Source: Nocardioides sp.
Lineage (GTDB): Bacteria > Actinomycetota > Actinomycetes > Propionibacteriales > Nocardioidaceae
Direction of reading: 5' to 3'
Length of the DNA: 64,000 bases
Assembly: GCF_029937575.1 (NCBI RefSeq)
Contig: NZ_JAPYPS010000005.1
Location: 1 to 64,000, forward strand
A model generated the notes under the pieces. It had not been told where the DNA came from. It did not search any database and saw nothing but the letters and a program-made list of their open reading frames with translations. The position numbers and the translations under genes are program-made. This document shows, piece by piece, positions 27,520 through 36,022 of this stretch. Within the stretch, counting starts at the first letter, position 1. Every line of letters starts with the position of its first letter.

Positions 27520-28440
27520 ATGCGCGCAGCAGTCATCGAGGAGCTCGGCGGCCGCCCGGTCGTGCGTGACCTACCTGAGCCGCGCGCCGCGACTGGGGAG
27601 GTGCTGGTGTCGATCTCGACGGCAGCCCTCAACCCTGCCGACATCGTCTACGCCGCAGGGATCCGGCTCAAGCCGACGCTTCCGTACGTGCCTGGGCTCG
27701 AGGGAGTCGGCCGGCTCGACGACGGCTCGAGGGTCTACCTACCGATGGCGCCTGCGCCCCACGGCACCTTCGCCGAGCGCTCGGTCGCCCGGGCGGGCAC
27801 GCCGGTGCCGGTGCCCCACGACGTGAGCGATGCGCAGGCGCTCGGTGTCGGCGTGGCCGGCACGACCGGCCACCTCGCGCTCACCTGGAAGGGGCAGTTC
27901 CAGTCGGGGGCCGCGGGGCTCGTCCGGGGGGCGCCGGGTGCTGTCGGCCCGGTCGCCGTGCCGGCCGCTGGGGGGGGGGGGGCCGCCGGTGTGGGCGCGG
28001 CGGGTCGCGACCGCCCGACCCTCGAGCGGCTGCTGTCGCTGGGCGCGGACGAGATCGTGGTGCTCGAGAACGACTACCCGGACGCACTGGCGCAGGCCGC
28101 CCACGGCGGCTTCGACCTGGTCGTCGACGCGCTCTTCGGCGAGCCGATGATGGCCGCCATCCGCGCCACCCGGATGGGCGGGCGCATCGTCAACCTCGGC
28201 ATGCGCGCCGGGCGCACGATGCAGCTCGACGGTATCGCCCTCAAGGGCAAGGACCTGCTCTCCTGCAACATCGGAGACGCGACCGACGCCGACGTCGCCG
28301 CCAGCTTCACCGTGTTGCTGACCCTGGTCGCAGAGGGCAGCATCCACACCGAGAGCGAGACCGTGCCGCTCGCCGACGTCGCCTCCGTCTGGGCCCGTCA
28401 GGACTCCTCCCCCCACGCGAAGCTGCTCCTTGCGATCTGA
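27520..28440 (+). CDS. Quinone oxidoreductase-like MDR enzyme with a corrupted middle
   Basis: This medium-chain reductase of 306 residues (VLVSISTAALNPADI, PYVPGLEGVGRL, PHGTFAER) ends normally (HAKLLLAI). Residues about 125-165 look damaged. The NAD(P) loop expected as GATGAVGQVAVQAA reads GAPGAVGPVAVPAA, and the next stretch is encoded by a run of 13 G (27970-27982), giving Gly-Gly-Gly-Gly-Ala-Ala-Gly-Val-Gly. The frame and residue count are kept. The pattern of A to C and T to G changes suggests clustered sequencing or assembly error, or else a decaying gene. It follows the two dehydrogenase genes. Confidence 0.75.
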   Translation: MRAAVIEELGGRPVVRDLPEPRAATGEVLVSISTAALNPADIVYAAGIRLKPTLPYVPGLEGVGRLDDGSRVYLPMAPAPHGTFAERSVARAGTPVPVPHDVSDAQALGVGVAGTTGHLALTWKGQFQSGAAGLVRGAPGAVGPVAVPAAGGGGAAGVGAAGRDRPTLERLLSLGADEIVVLENDYPDALAQAAHGGFDLVVDALFGEPMMAAIRATRMGGRIVNLGMRAGRTMQLDGIALKGKDLLSCNIGDATDADVAASFTVLLTLVAEGSIHTESETVPLADVASVWARQDSSPHAKLLLAI

Positions 28441-28538
28441 CCGCCGCCCGCGCGGAGGGGCCCCGCCTGAGTCGAGCGCCTACACGACGCGGAGGAGGAA
28501 CGGCGCAGCCCGTCTGGTGCGGGCCTGCAGGGCGGGGG

Positions 28539-29201
28539 TCACGGCGCGACGCCCCAGGTGTCGAGGTAGGTGATCGACTCCGGTGTGCGGCGCGGAGCCG
28601 GCGTGAAGCTGTCGCCGGTGTAGTAGGCGACCGGCAGCAGGGCGACCTGGGTGACCTCCGCGGTGATGCCCAGTACCTCTGCCACCTCCTCGGCACAGCT
28701 GGTGAGGTACGTCGTGAAGCGGGTGCCGATCCCGCGAGAGCGCGCCGCGAGCTGGAAGCTCCAGACGCCCGGCACCACGGATCCGTAGAACGACTGCGGG
28801 GTGTAGATGCTGGTCTCGTCGGGCTGGCCGAAGCGCACAGGGATCACCAGGGCAGGGATCTCTGCGAGATGGTCGGCGATGTACTGCCCGGCCTCCACCA
28901 CCCGGCTCTGCCGCGAGCCCGGCTCGGCGGCCTCGCGCAGGCTGGCGAGGTAGGGGTTGCCGGCGGCCTGATAGAGCTCGGCGAGGCGCTGCTTCTTCGC
29001 CGGGTCCTTCACTACGAGCCAGCGGTTGGCCTCCCGGTTGCCGCCGATCGGGGCGGCCGAGGCGATCCGGATGCAGTCGAGCAGCACGTCCATCGGCACG
29101 TCACGCGTGAGGTCGAAGCGTCGGCTGACCGCCTTGGTGGTGGTGAGGAGCCGGTCGGTCTGGCCGAGGTCGAATGCGGTGGAAGCGGTGGTCTCGGTCA
29201 T
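28539..29201 (-). CDS. Nitroreductase-family FMN oxidoreductase
   Basis: This 220-residue flavoprotein has TTKAVSRRFDLTRDVPMDVL, ASAAPIGGNREANRWLVV (FMN site), FYGSVVPGVWSFQLAARSRGIG and ITAEVTQVALLPVAYYTG. It is distinct from the enzyme at 6120 (different subgroup, longer N terminus). It is the last gene of a leftward operon with an SDR and a zinc alcohol dehydrogenase (ATGA overlap with the SDR stop). A role in reducing or oxidising a ring intermediate is likely, and nitro-group reduction is only one option. Confidence 0.86.
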   Translation of the reverse strand: MTETTASTAFDLGQTDRLLTTTKAVSRRFDLTRDVPMDVLLDCIRIASAAPIGGNREANRWLVVKDPAKKQRLAELYQAAGNPYLASLREAAEPGSRQSRVVEAGQYIADHLAEIPALVIPVRFGQPDETSIYTPQSFYGSVVPGVWSFQLAARSRGIGTRFTTYLTSCAEEVAEVLGITAEVTQVALLPVAYYTGDSFTPAPRRTPESITYLDTWGVAP

Positions 29202-30052
29202 GGGGTCGTGCCTCTCGTGAGGGCGGGCGGGTGAGCAGGCGCCGTGGCAGCGCGCGAGTCGGCGACCCAGTCGCGGAAGTCCGCGAGGATCGGGTGGTGG
29301 TCCGTCAGTCCGCCGTCGGCGCGCACGACCTGGGCGGTGATGTAGCGAGCTTCGTCGGAGGCGAGGAACGCGACGACGTGGGCGATGTCCTCGGGCTCGC
29401 CGAGGTAGGGAGTGAGCGTGTGCCGGAGATAGATGGCGCGCAGTGCCTCCGGCAGTTGGAGACCCGACGGCGAGAGCACGAGGCCGGCCGCGACGGCGTT
29501 GCAGCGGATGCCGCGCTTGCCCCACTGGGCGGCGACGGATCGGGTCAGCTGGGAGACCGCGGCCTTGGAGGCGCCGTAGGCGGTGATCGTCGCCTCGCCC
29601 ACCTCGGCCGAGATGGAGGAGGTGTTGACGATCGCCCCGCCTCCGGAATCGAGCATCAGCGGGATCCCGTGCTTGCAACCCAGGAACGGTCCTCGTGCGT
29701 TGACCGCGAAGGTCGCGTCCCAGACCTCCGCGTCGAGCCGGACGGCACCCGGGTCACGCGTGGCGAGCCCCATCGCGGCCGCGTTGTTGTGCAGGACGTC
29801 GAGCCGACCGTGGTCGGTGCGGACCCGCGCGAAGAGCCCGCGCACCTGGTGCTCGTCGCTCACGTCGGTGGCCACGGCGGTGGCCGTCGCGCCGGTGTCG
29901 ACGAGCTCATCGACGACCGCGCGGGCCGCAGGCTCGTCGAGGTCGGAGACGACCACCGTGGCCCCGCGGCGCGCGAGCAGCCGCGCCGTCTCGGCGCCGA
30001 TCCCGGACCCGGCACCCGTGACGACCGCGACCCGTCCGGCGAGCTCGGTCAC
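29198..30052 (-). CDS. Short-chain dehydrogenase/reductase
   Basis: This 284-residue SDR has TGAGSGIG, HNNAAAMG (NNAG changed to NNAA), NTSSISAEVG, catalytic YGASK and ADGGLTDHHP. The GTG start overlaps the alcohol dehydrogenase stop and the TGA overlaps the nitroreductase ATG. It acts in the same operon, perhaps on a diol or hydroxyacyl compound. Confidence 0.87.
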   Translation of the reverse strand: MTELAGRVAVVTGAGSGIGAETARLLARRGATVVVSDLDEPAARAVVDELVDTGATATAVATDVSDEHQVRGLFARVRTDHGRLDVLHNNAAAMGLATRDPGAVRLDAEVWDATFAVNARGPFLGCKHGIPLMLDSGGGAIVNTSSISAEVGEATITAYGASKAAVSQLTRSVAAQWGKRGIRCNAVAAGLVLSPSGLQLPEALRAIYLRHTLTPYLGEPEDIAHVVAFLASDEARYITAQVVRADGGLTDHHPILADFRDWVADSRAATAPAHPPALTRGTTP

Positions 30053-31119
30053 GACGCGGTGCCCTGGCCGACGAGGATCTTGACCTGGGTCTCACGGGCA
30101 CCGTCGCGCAGGCCGTCGAGCCCGGCCGAGATGGCGTCTTCGAGCGTGACGACCGAGGTGACCAGGGAGGTCGGGTCGAGATCGCCGGCGGCGACCGCGG
30201 CGATGACGGCGTCGAAGTCGGCCGGCGTGTAGGCCGAGCTGCCGTGCAGGTGCTTGCCCGCCCTCATCAGGGAGGCGAGGTCGATCGCGGTTGGCTCGTG
30301 GAACTCCGCGACGACCACGAGGTGCCCGCCCGGCCTCAGGACCTTCACCTGCTCGTCGACGACTCTGCCTGGCGCTCCGGCGCAGTCGAACGACACCGCG
30401 ACCCCGGCGCGCGAGGTGGTGGTGCGCACCCACCGGACCAGATCGGTCTCGCGCGGATCGACGACCTGGGCGCCGAAGCTCCGAGCGGCCTGCTGGCGAG
30501 CCTCGCCGTGCGCGCTGACGAGCACGTCTCGCACGCCGTGGGCTCGGAGGCACAGCACTACGCCGAGACCGATCGGACCGGCGCCGATCACGAGCACCGG
30601 GTCGTCCGGGTCGAGCTGGACGGAGGCGACGGCATGCCAGCAGGTCGCCAGGGTTTCGACCAGGGCGCCGGTCGCCGGGGTGAACGGCTCGGGCAGCACG
30701 TGCACCTGAGCGACCGGGACGACGACCTGCTCGCTGAAGCCCCCGCCGCCGCCGTGGATGCCGAGGAAGCCGCGCTGCTCGCAGATGTTGGTGTCGCCCC
30801 GACGGCACGTCGCGCACGTGCCGCATGCCACCAGTGGCCGCACAGCAACGAGGTCGCCGATGGTCGGTCCGGCGGCGGCGGGTCCGACCTCGGTGACCAC
30901 GCCGGCCAGCTCGTGCCCGAGCACGTGCGGTCCGGTCTCGCCGAACGCCGGGTGCCGGTAGCCGGCGGGCACCGGCGCGTGCTCGTAGAGCCACAGGTCT
31001 GTGCCACAGATCCCGGCGGCGGTGACCCTCACCTTGACGTCGTCGGGCGCCGCCAGCTGAGGCGCGGGCACGTCGTCGAGCCGAGCATCGTACGGCGCGT
31101 GCACGCGCACGGCCTTCAT
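30049..31119 (-). CDS. Zinc-dependent alcohol dehydrogenase (MDR, threonine/butanediol dehydrogenase-like)
   Basis: This 356-residue enzyme oxidises a secondary alcohol with NAD(P). Catalytic zinc ligands are visible in AAGICGTDLWLYEH (Cys) and HVLGHELAGVV (His, Glu). The structural zinc loop shows four cysteines (CGTCATCRRGDTNIC). The Rossmann motif is VIGAGPIGLGVVL. The ATG at 31119 begins the leftward operon alcohol dehydrogenase, SDR, nitroreductase. The opposite strand starts the Rieske beta subunit, with an IclR-type box between them. Confidence 0.9.
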   Translation of the reverse strand: MKAVRVHAPYDARLDDVPAPQLAAPDDVKVRVTAAGICGTDLWLYEHAPVPAGYRHPAFGETGPHVLGHELAGVVTEVGPAAAGPTIGDLVAVRPLVACGTCATCRRGDTNICEQRGFLGIHGGGGGFSEQVVVPVAQVHVLPEPFTPATGALVETLATCWHAVASVQLDPDDPVLVIGAGPIGLGVVLCLRAHGVRDVLVSAHGEARQQAARSFGAQVVDPRETDLVRWVRTTTSRAGVAVSFDCAGAPGRVVDEQVKVLRPGGHLVVVAEFHEPTAIDLASLMRAGKHLHGSSAYTPADFDAVIAAVAAGDLDPTSLVTSVVTLEDAISAGLDGLRDGARETQVKILVGQGTAS

Positions 31120-31193
31120 CGGCTCCGACCTGTGGGCAGCTGAAACGTCATGGACTGCAATATGGGGGTGCTGCCGAGGGAGGGCCGCTCTGC

Positions 31194-31210
31194 GTTCCAG
31201 CGCCCGGAAC
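31194..31210. promoter_or_regulatory. IclR-type box 4, divergent promoter
   Basis: GTTCCAGCGCCCGGAAC matches the island consensus. It lies between the leftward alcohol dehydrogenase (74 bp to its ATG) and the rightward dioxygenase beta subunit (75 bp to its ATG), again in the centre. CAAGGT at 31240-31245 stands at the usual distance (about 30 bp) for a -10 element. Confidence 0.78.
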
Positions 31211-31285
31211 CGGCCGTGGTCGCCGCTCTGCCGACCCGCCAAGGTGATCCTCGCCCACAGGTGTGCCCGCTCAAGGAGGACGACG

Positions 31286-31825
31286 ATGACCGAGACGATC
31301 GAGGCAACGCTGACCGAGACCCGGCTCACCAAGGTGTCCGCGGCGACCCGCGGTGATCTCGAGCTGTTCCTCTACGAAGAGGCCGAGCTGCTCGACCAGT
31401 GGCGCCTGCACGAGTGGCTCGAGCTCTTCACCCCGGAGGCGCACTACCTGGTGCCTGCCACAGACAAGCCCGACGGCGACCCGAGCCGTCACCTGTTCCT
31501 GGTGCAGGACGACCGCTTCCTGCTCGAGCAGCGCGTCAACTCCCTGCTCACCCGCTCGGCCCACGCAGAGTACCCGCACTCGCGCACCCGCCGGCTGATC
31601 GGCAACGTGCGAGCGTCGTACGATGCCGAGGGCCTCGTGCGGGTATGGGCGAACTTCTCGGTGGTTCGCATGCGCAACGGCTCGGTCGACACCTACGTCG
31701 GCTCCTACCGTCACGTGCTGCAGGAGGCCGCGGACACGGAGCTGGGCTTCCGGTTCGTGGAGCGGCGTGCCGTGCTAGACCTCGAGACGCTCCGCCCGCA
31801 CGGCAAAGTGAGCATCATCCTGTGA
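31286..31825 (+). CDS. Aromatic-ring-hydroxylating dioxygenase, beta (small) subunit
   Basis: This structural subunit of a Rieske non-heme iron oxygenase has 179 residues, the normal length, with an NTF2-like fold. It shows FLYEEAELLDQWRLHEWLELF, a common start of the family, TRRLIGNVRA and the end VERRAVLDLETLRPHGKVSIIL. It holds no metal and supports the alpha subunit. The alpha subunit is not adjacent but 4.2 kb downstream (36019). AAGGAGG lies 6 nt before the ATG. The stop overlaps the SDR start (GTGA). Confidence 0.92.
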   Translation: MTETIEATLTETRLTKVSAATRGDLELFLYEEAELLDQWRLHEWLELFTPEAHYLVPATDKPDGDPSRHLFLVQDDRFLLEQRVNSLLTRSAHAEYPHSRTRRLIGNVRASYDAEGLVRVWANFSVVRMRNGSVDTYVGSYRHVLQEAADTELGFRFVERRAVLDLETLRPHGKVSIIL

Positions 31826-32649
31826 GCCGCCCCGCCGGTCGCCTCGAGGGTCGCGTCGCGATCGTCACCGGGGCGAGCCCCAACATCGGCGGCGCCATCG
31901 CGCGCGGGTTCGCCGAGGAGGGCGCCAACGTCGTGTGCACCGACGTCACCGACGCCTCCGCCGAGGCCTGCGCAGCCACGATCGAGGAAGTCGGTGGCCA
32001 GGCGCTGTCGGTTGTCGGCGACGTCACGGATCCCGACCACGCCGCTGACGTCGTACGGCGGGCCGAGGAGCGCTGGGGTCGCGTCGACGTCCTGGTCAAC
32101 AACGCCGTCTGGTTCAACCAGAAGGGTCTGCTGACGATGCCGCTGGAGGACTACCGTCGCCAGCTCGACATCATCCTGGGCGGCGCGTTCATCTTCACCC
32201 GTGCGGTCGCTGCCTCGATGATCCGCGCCGGCACCCCCGGAAGCATCATCAACATCTTGTCGACCGCGGCATGGCAGGGACAGCCCGGCAACATCGGCTA
32301 CAGCACCGGGAAGAGCGGACTCATCAACTTCACCCGGTCGGCGGCCATGGAGCTGGCCCAGCACGACATCCGGGTCAACGGGCTGACGCCCACCGCCACG
32401 CAGCCCGCGGACCCCGAGGTCGCGCAGCGGATGGCCGAGATGATGGCCGCGGCCAAGGCGAGTCCGGGTGAGTGGCCCATGGACTTCACCGGCCAGTTCC
32501 CGATGGGTCGGTTGCCGACCCCACGCGACTACGTACCGGCCGCGGTCCTGCTCGCCGGCGACGACTCGGCGATGATCACTGGCAGCAACATCACCATCGA
32601 CGGCGGCGCCACGGCCAAGTACTGGCCCTGGACCCCGCACGGCGCGTAG
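31822..32649 (+). CDS. Short-chain dehydrogenase, probable cis-diol dehydrogenase
   Basis: This 275-residue SDR is translationally coupled to the dioxygenase beta subunit, the usual place for the enzyme that rearomatises the cis-dihydrodiol to a catechol. Its motifs are TGASPNIG (the middle Gly of the dinucleotide motif is replaced), VNNAVWF, NILSTAAW, catalytic YSTGK and IDGGA. The sequence itself does not prove the substrate; the diol role is inferred from position. Confidence 0.85.
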   Translation: MSRPAGRLEGRVAIVTGASPNIGGAIARGFAEEGANVVCTDVTDASAEACAATIEEVGGQALSVVGDVTDPDHAADVVRRAEERWGRVDVLVNNAVWFNQKGLLTMPLEDYRRQLDIILGGAFIFTRAVAASMIRAGTPGSIINILSTAAWQGQPGNIGYSTGKSGLINFTRSAAMELAQHDIRVNGLTPTATQPADPEVAQRMAEMMAAAKASPGEWPMDFTGQFPMGRLPTPRDYVPAAVLLAGDDSAMITGSNITIDGGATAKYWPWTPHGA

Positions 32650-32679
32650 CGCGGCGTTCCCCCGACCGCAGGCCGTCCG

Positions 32680-32696
32680 GTTCCGGCCACCGGAAC
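32680..32696. promoter_or_regulatory. IclR-type box 5 before iclR
   Basis: GTTCCGGCCACCGGAAC is a perfect inverted repeat, 85 bp before the iclR start, with GAGACT at 32725-32730 as a possible -10 at the spacing seen for other boxes. A second short palindrome, GAACGATTGTTC (32709-32720), follows. Control of the regulator by its own box family suggests autoregulation. Confidence 0.8.
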
Positions 32697-32781
32697 CCGG
32701 CAGGAACTGAACGATTGTTCGGGAGAGACTCGAGTGGTGCTCGTCACTCACGAGGCCCGACCCTGGTCGTTGGAGGTTTGC

Positions 32782-33606
32782 ATGATCGACACGTTGGAAG
32801 CACCCGAGGTGGCCGAAAGGGCCTCCGCAGGCGAGACCGAGGCAGCGGCGCAGTCGTCGGCTTCCAAGACGCTCGCCCTGCTCGAGGCGATCACCAGGTC
32901 CGGGACCACGACGTTCGGCGTCACCGAGGTGGCCGCCGAGATCGGGGTGCCGAAAAGCACCGCGCACCGCCTGCTCAAGACGCTCGAGGGCCACGGTTTC
33001 GTGGGACGCAGCGGCGCTCGCTACCGTGTCGGCGGCTCGTTCTTCGAGCTCGTCGAGGCCGCGCGCTGGTCGGAGTTCGGCGAGCTGCGCGACGTCTCGC
33101 CGCGCCCCCTCGGCTGGCTCTTCGAGCGGGCTGACGCGATCGCGGTGCACATCGCGGTGCTCAGCGGCTCCGACGTGCTCTATCTCGACAAGCTGACCAG
33201 GCCGGCCGGCACCCGCCTCCCCAGTCGGGTCGGGGGCCGGTTCCCGGCGTCCTGCACCGCCCTTGGCAAAGCGATGCTCGCCTTCGGTCCAGGCGCTACC
33301 GTGCAGCGGGTGATCGACCAGCCGATGGCCCGCGCGACGCCCTACTCGGTCGTGCAGCGGCGGCAGTTCGTAGACCAGCTGACCTCGGCGCGTCGCACCG
33401 GATGGGCCGTGGAGCGCGAGGAGTCCTGCCACGGCACGATCTGCGTAGCCGCGCCGGTGCTGCACGGGGGCCGCGCCGTCGCAGCGGTCTCGCTGTGCGT
33501 GCCGACGATGGGCCTCGGTCGCGTCGCCGAGCAGCGGCTCGGCTCCTTCGGTCGACTCGCCGCGGAGGCCGCCCACCAGGTCGGCGAGCTGCTGCCCGCG
33601 TCGTGA
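32782..33606 (+). CDS. IclR-family transcriptional regulator
   Basis: This DNA-binding regulator of 274 residues has an N-terminal winged helix (about 30-90; TEVAAEIGVPKSTAHRLLKT) and a C-terminal effector domain with the YLDKLTRPAGTRLPSRVGGR and PASCTALGKAMLA signature segments. It has a longer than usual acidic and Ala-rich N terminus. It is coupled to a CoA ligase gene (GTGA overlap) and stands in the middle of the catabolic island. With box 5 upstream, it is a prime candidate to bind the GTTCCR-N5-YGGAAC boxes. The effector is probably a pathway intermediate. Confidence 0.92.
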   Translation: MIDTLEAPEVAERASAGETEAAAQSSASKTLALLEAITRSGTTTFGVTEVAAEIGVPKSTAHRLLKTLEGHGFVGRSGARYRVGGSFFELVEAARWSEFGELRDVSPRPLGWLFERADAIAVHIAVLSGSDVLYLDKLTRPAGTRLPSRVGGRFPASCTALGKAMLAFGPGATVQRVIDQPMARATPYSVVQRRQFVDQLTSARRTGWAVEREESCHGTICVAAPVLHGGRAVAAVSLCVPTMGLGRVAEQRLGSFGRLAAEAAHQVGELLPAS

Positions 33607-35165
33607 ACGCCGTCCTCGCTCCCGCCACCGTGTCCCAGGATCCCAGCCTGGCCGCCCTCGTGCGCCGCCGCGCCGTGACCGACCCGGACGCGCCGGCGCT
33701 GAGCTGCGACGAGACCACCCGCACCTGGGCGGAGCTCGCCGACCGGTGCTGCAGGTTGGCCCAGGGCCTGGTGGCGGCCGGCGTGCGACCGGGCGACCGG
33801 GTGGCCTTCCTCGGCCACAACGCGCCCGAGCACCTCGAACTCGTGTTCGGGGCGTGCATGGCCGGCGCTGTGAGCGTCGGGCTGAACTGGCGGCTCGCGC
33901 CGCGTGAGCTGGCTCAGGTGCTCGACCACGCGGGGGCCTCTCTCGTCGTGGTGGGCGAGGGCTTCGCCGCGACGATCGCCGAGCTGCGAGCTGACCTGCC
34001 CGCGCTGGTGACCGTCGTCGGGGTCGGCTACGACTACGAGGAGTGGCTGGCTGCCCAACCGCCGATCGATCCTCGCGTGGAGGTCTCGCCGGACGACACG
34101 GCGCTGATGATGTACACCTCGGGCACCACGGGCCTGCCCAAGGGCGTGATGTTCAGCCACCGCGCGTTCGCGGCCACGGTCGACATGGCCGGCCTGACCC
34201 GGGTCGGCCAAGGGTCGACGACCCTCGTCGCGATGCCGCTGTTCCACTCCGCCGGCATCTCGTTCGCGACGATGAGCCTCGGCGCCGGCGCCCACACGGT
34301 CATCGCTCGCGAGGCCAAGGTGTCGCTGCTGCTCGAGCTGCTCGAGCGGTGGCGGGTGACCGCGACGATGCTGGTGCCGGCGGTGCTCAAGTCGATCGTC
34401 GAGGTGCCCGGCGTGGAGCAGGTCGACCTGGGTGCGCTCGACACGATCGTCTACGCCGCCTCGCCGATCTCGCCCGAGTTGCTGCGCGCCTGTCTGGCGA
34501 CCCTCGGCGCGCGGATGCTGCAGAACTACGGGCTCACCGAGACCCAGTGCGCCACGGTGCTGCTGCCCGAGGAGCACCTCGACCCCGAACGACCGCACCT
34601 CCTGGAGTCGGCCGGGCGTGCCCTCGACACCACGCGCGTCGAGATCCGCGACCCCGAGGGCACGCTGTGCGCCGAGAACGAGGTAGGCGAGGTCTGGGTG
34701 CTTACCGCCACCAACATGAGCGGGTACTGGCACGACCCGGAGCAGACGGCGCTCGCGATCGATCCGGACGGGTTCGTTCGCACCGGGGACGCCGGCTTCC
34801 TGCGCGAGGGATACCTCTTCCTGTGCGACCGGCTCAAGGACATGATCGTGAGTGGCGCCGAGAACGTCTACCCCGTCGAGGTCGAGCACGTCCTGGCCGA
34901 ACACCCCGACGTGCACGACGTGGCGGTCATCGGCGTGCCCTCCGAGCGGTGGGGTGAGACCGTGCTCGCGTTCGTCGTACGCCGCCCCGCGGCCGACCTC
35001 GACGCGGCCGGCCTGATCGCGTTCGGTCGCGAGCGACTGGCGGCGTACAAGTGCCCCACGCTCGTCGAGTTCGTCGACGAGCTGCCGCGCAACCCCTCCG
35101 GGAAGATCCTGAAGCGGGTGCTCCGCGAGCCGTTCTGGGCCGGGCGCACTCGTCGCATCGGCTGA
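33603..35165 (+). CDS. AMP-forming acyl-CoA synthetase
   Basis: The enzyme activates a carboxylic acid to its CoA thioester using ATP. The 520-residue protein has the P-loop-like YTSGTTGLPKGVMFSHR, QNYGLTETQCATV, the RTGDAGFLREGYLFLCDRLKD hinge and the catalytic lysine in NPSGKILKR. The GTG start overlaps the iclR stop, so regulator and enzyme form one transcript. The substrate may be an aromatic acid or the acid released by the C-C hydrolase. Confidence 0.92.
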   Translation: MNAVLAPATVSQDPSLAALVRRRAVTDPDAPALSCDETTRTWAELADRCCRLAQGLVAAGVRPGDRVAFLGHNAPEHLELVFGACMAGAVSVGLNWRLAPRELAQVLDHAGASLVVVGEGFAATIAELRADLPALVTVVGVGYDYEEWLAAQPPIDPRVEVSPDDTALMMYTSGTTGLPKGVMFSHRAFAATVDMAGLTRVGQGSTTLVAMPLFHSAGISFATMSLGAGAHTVIAREAKVSLLLELLERWRVTATMLVPAVLKSIVEVPGVEQVDLGALDTIVYAASPISPELLRACLATLGARMLQNYGLTETQCATVLLPEEHLDPERPHLLESAGRALDTTRVEIRDPEGTLCAENEVGEVWVLTATNMSGYWHDPEQTALAIDPDGFVRTGDAGFLREGYLFLCDRLKDMIVSGAENVYPVEVEHVLAEHPDVHDVAVIGVPSERWGETVLAFVVRRPAADLDAAGLIAFGRERLAAYKCPTLVEFVDELPRNPSGKILKRVLREPFWAGRTRRIG

Positions 35166-35199
35166 ATCGCGGACCGCGCCGGGCTCCGCGAGCTGGAGC

Positions 35200-35216
35200 G
35201 TTCCGACGCCTAGAAC
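35200..35216. promoter_or_regulatory. IclR-type box 6 before the dioxygenase alpha operon
   Basis: GTTCCGACGCCTAGAAC keeps the full left arm and differs from the consensus right arm at one base. CATATT at 35246-35251 is a good -10 candidate at the usual distance. The first gene, at 35288, follows. Confidence 0.72.
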
Positions 35217-35287
35217 ACGTCCTGACGTGCGCTGTCGCGCTGCGCCATATTCGCCGGGTACGTCCCCCAGCAAGCGAAAGGTGGGCC

Positions 35288-36022
35288 ATGGAGCGCGAGG
35301 CACCCCTCCCCAGGATCGAGCCGCGACACTTCGTCGCCGAACTCGAGGGCGCGGGCCCGGTCGAGGTCGCCGAGGTCAGGCTGACCGGCATCCCGCGCGG
35401 AGCCGTCGCGCTGCTGTGCGGGGGCGACGGGCTCGCGACCCAGGCACCTGAGGTGATGAACGCCCTGGCCGAGCACGGCTACGAGACTCTCGCCGTCGAC
35501 CTCGGCTCCGGGTCCTTGGCGCGCGCGGACGCCGTCGCGGCCGTGCGCTCCCTGCTGGCCCTTCTCGGGGAGCGCGGGTGGGGGGCCGAGCAGGTCGGCG
35601 TGGTCGGTTACGGTGCTGGTGGCACGGCGGCGTTCGCCGCTGCCGGGGCGCTGAGCCTGGGCGCCGCCATCAGCCTGTCGCCGCGCGACGTCCTAGCAGA
35701 GCCGGTCGCGTTGACCAGCACGCCCTGGCTGGGGATGTTCGGCGAGCACGACGAGCACACGACCCCCGAGTCCGTCGTGGAGCTCGGCCGACGTCTGGCC
35801 GACGCGCCGTGCTTTTCGCGCGTCGTGATCTACCCGGGCGTCGGCGCGGACTACTTCCGAGGCGCCGCCGACGCGCTCGGCCACGCGGCCGCGTTCGACT
35901 CCTGGCAGCGCCTCGTGGAGTGGCTCAACGCCCGCGTCAGCCCGCGACTCTCGCCGTATGCCGAGCTCTGGGAGCTGCGGCGCGACCCGTCCGACCCGTC
36001 ACCCGAAGGAAGTGTGCGATGA
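35288..36022 (+). CDS. Dienelactone hydrolase-like protein without catalytic nucleophile
   Basis: This alpha/beta-hydrolase-fold protein of 244 residues follows the dienelactone hydrolase pattern (HGYETLAVDLGSGS, VGVVGYGAGGTAAFAAA, WLGMFGEHDEHTTPE, VVIYPGVGADYF). The nucleophile elbow, normally GYCxGG or GxSxG, reads GYGAGG, and the His expected after PGVG is replaced by Ala-Asp. Only the Asp region looks intact. Hydrolase activity is therefore doubtful, and a binding or scaffold role is possible. The stop overlaps the ATG of the Rieske oxygenase alpha subunit, so both are made together. The ATG has GAAAGG upstream. Confidence 0.8.
   Translation: MEREAPLPRIEPRHFVAELEGAGPVEVAEVRLTGIPRGAVALLCGGDGLATQAPEVMNALAEHGYETLAVDLGSGSLARADAVAAVRSLLALLGERGWGAEQVGVVGYGAGGTAAFAAAGALSLGAAISLSPRDVLAEPVALTSTPWLGMFGEHDEHTTPESVVELGRRLADAPCFSRVVIYPGVGADYFRGAADALGHAAAFDSWQRLVEWLNARVSPRLSPYAELWELRRDPSDPSPEGSVR

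Noticed and set aside
32709-32720. GAACGATTGTTC as another TetR or IclR operator
   Set aside because: Its arms and spacing match neither the TetR core CGAACGTTCG nor the 17-bp box; a single occurrence is not enough to call.
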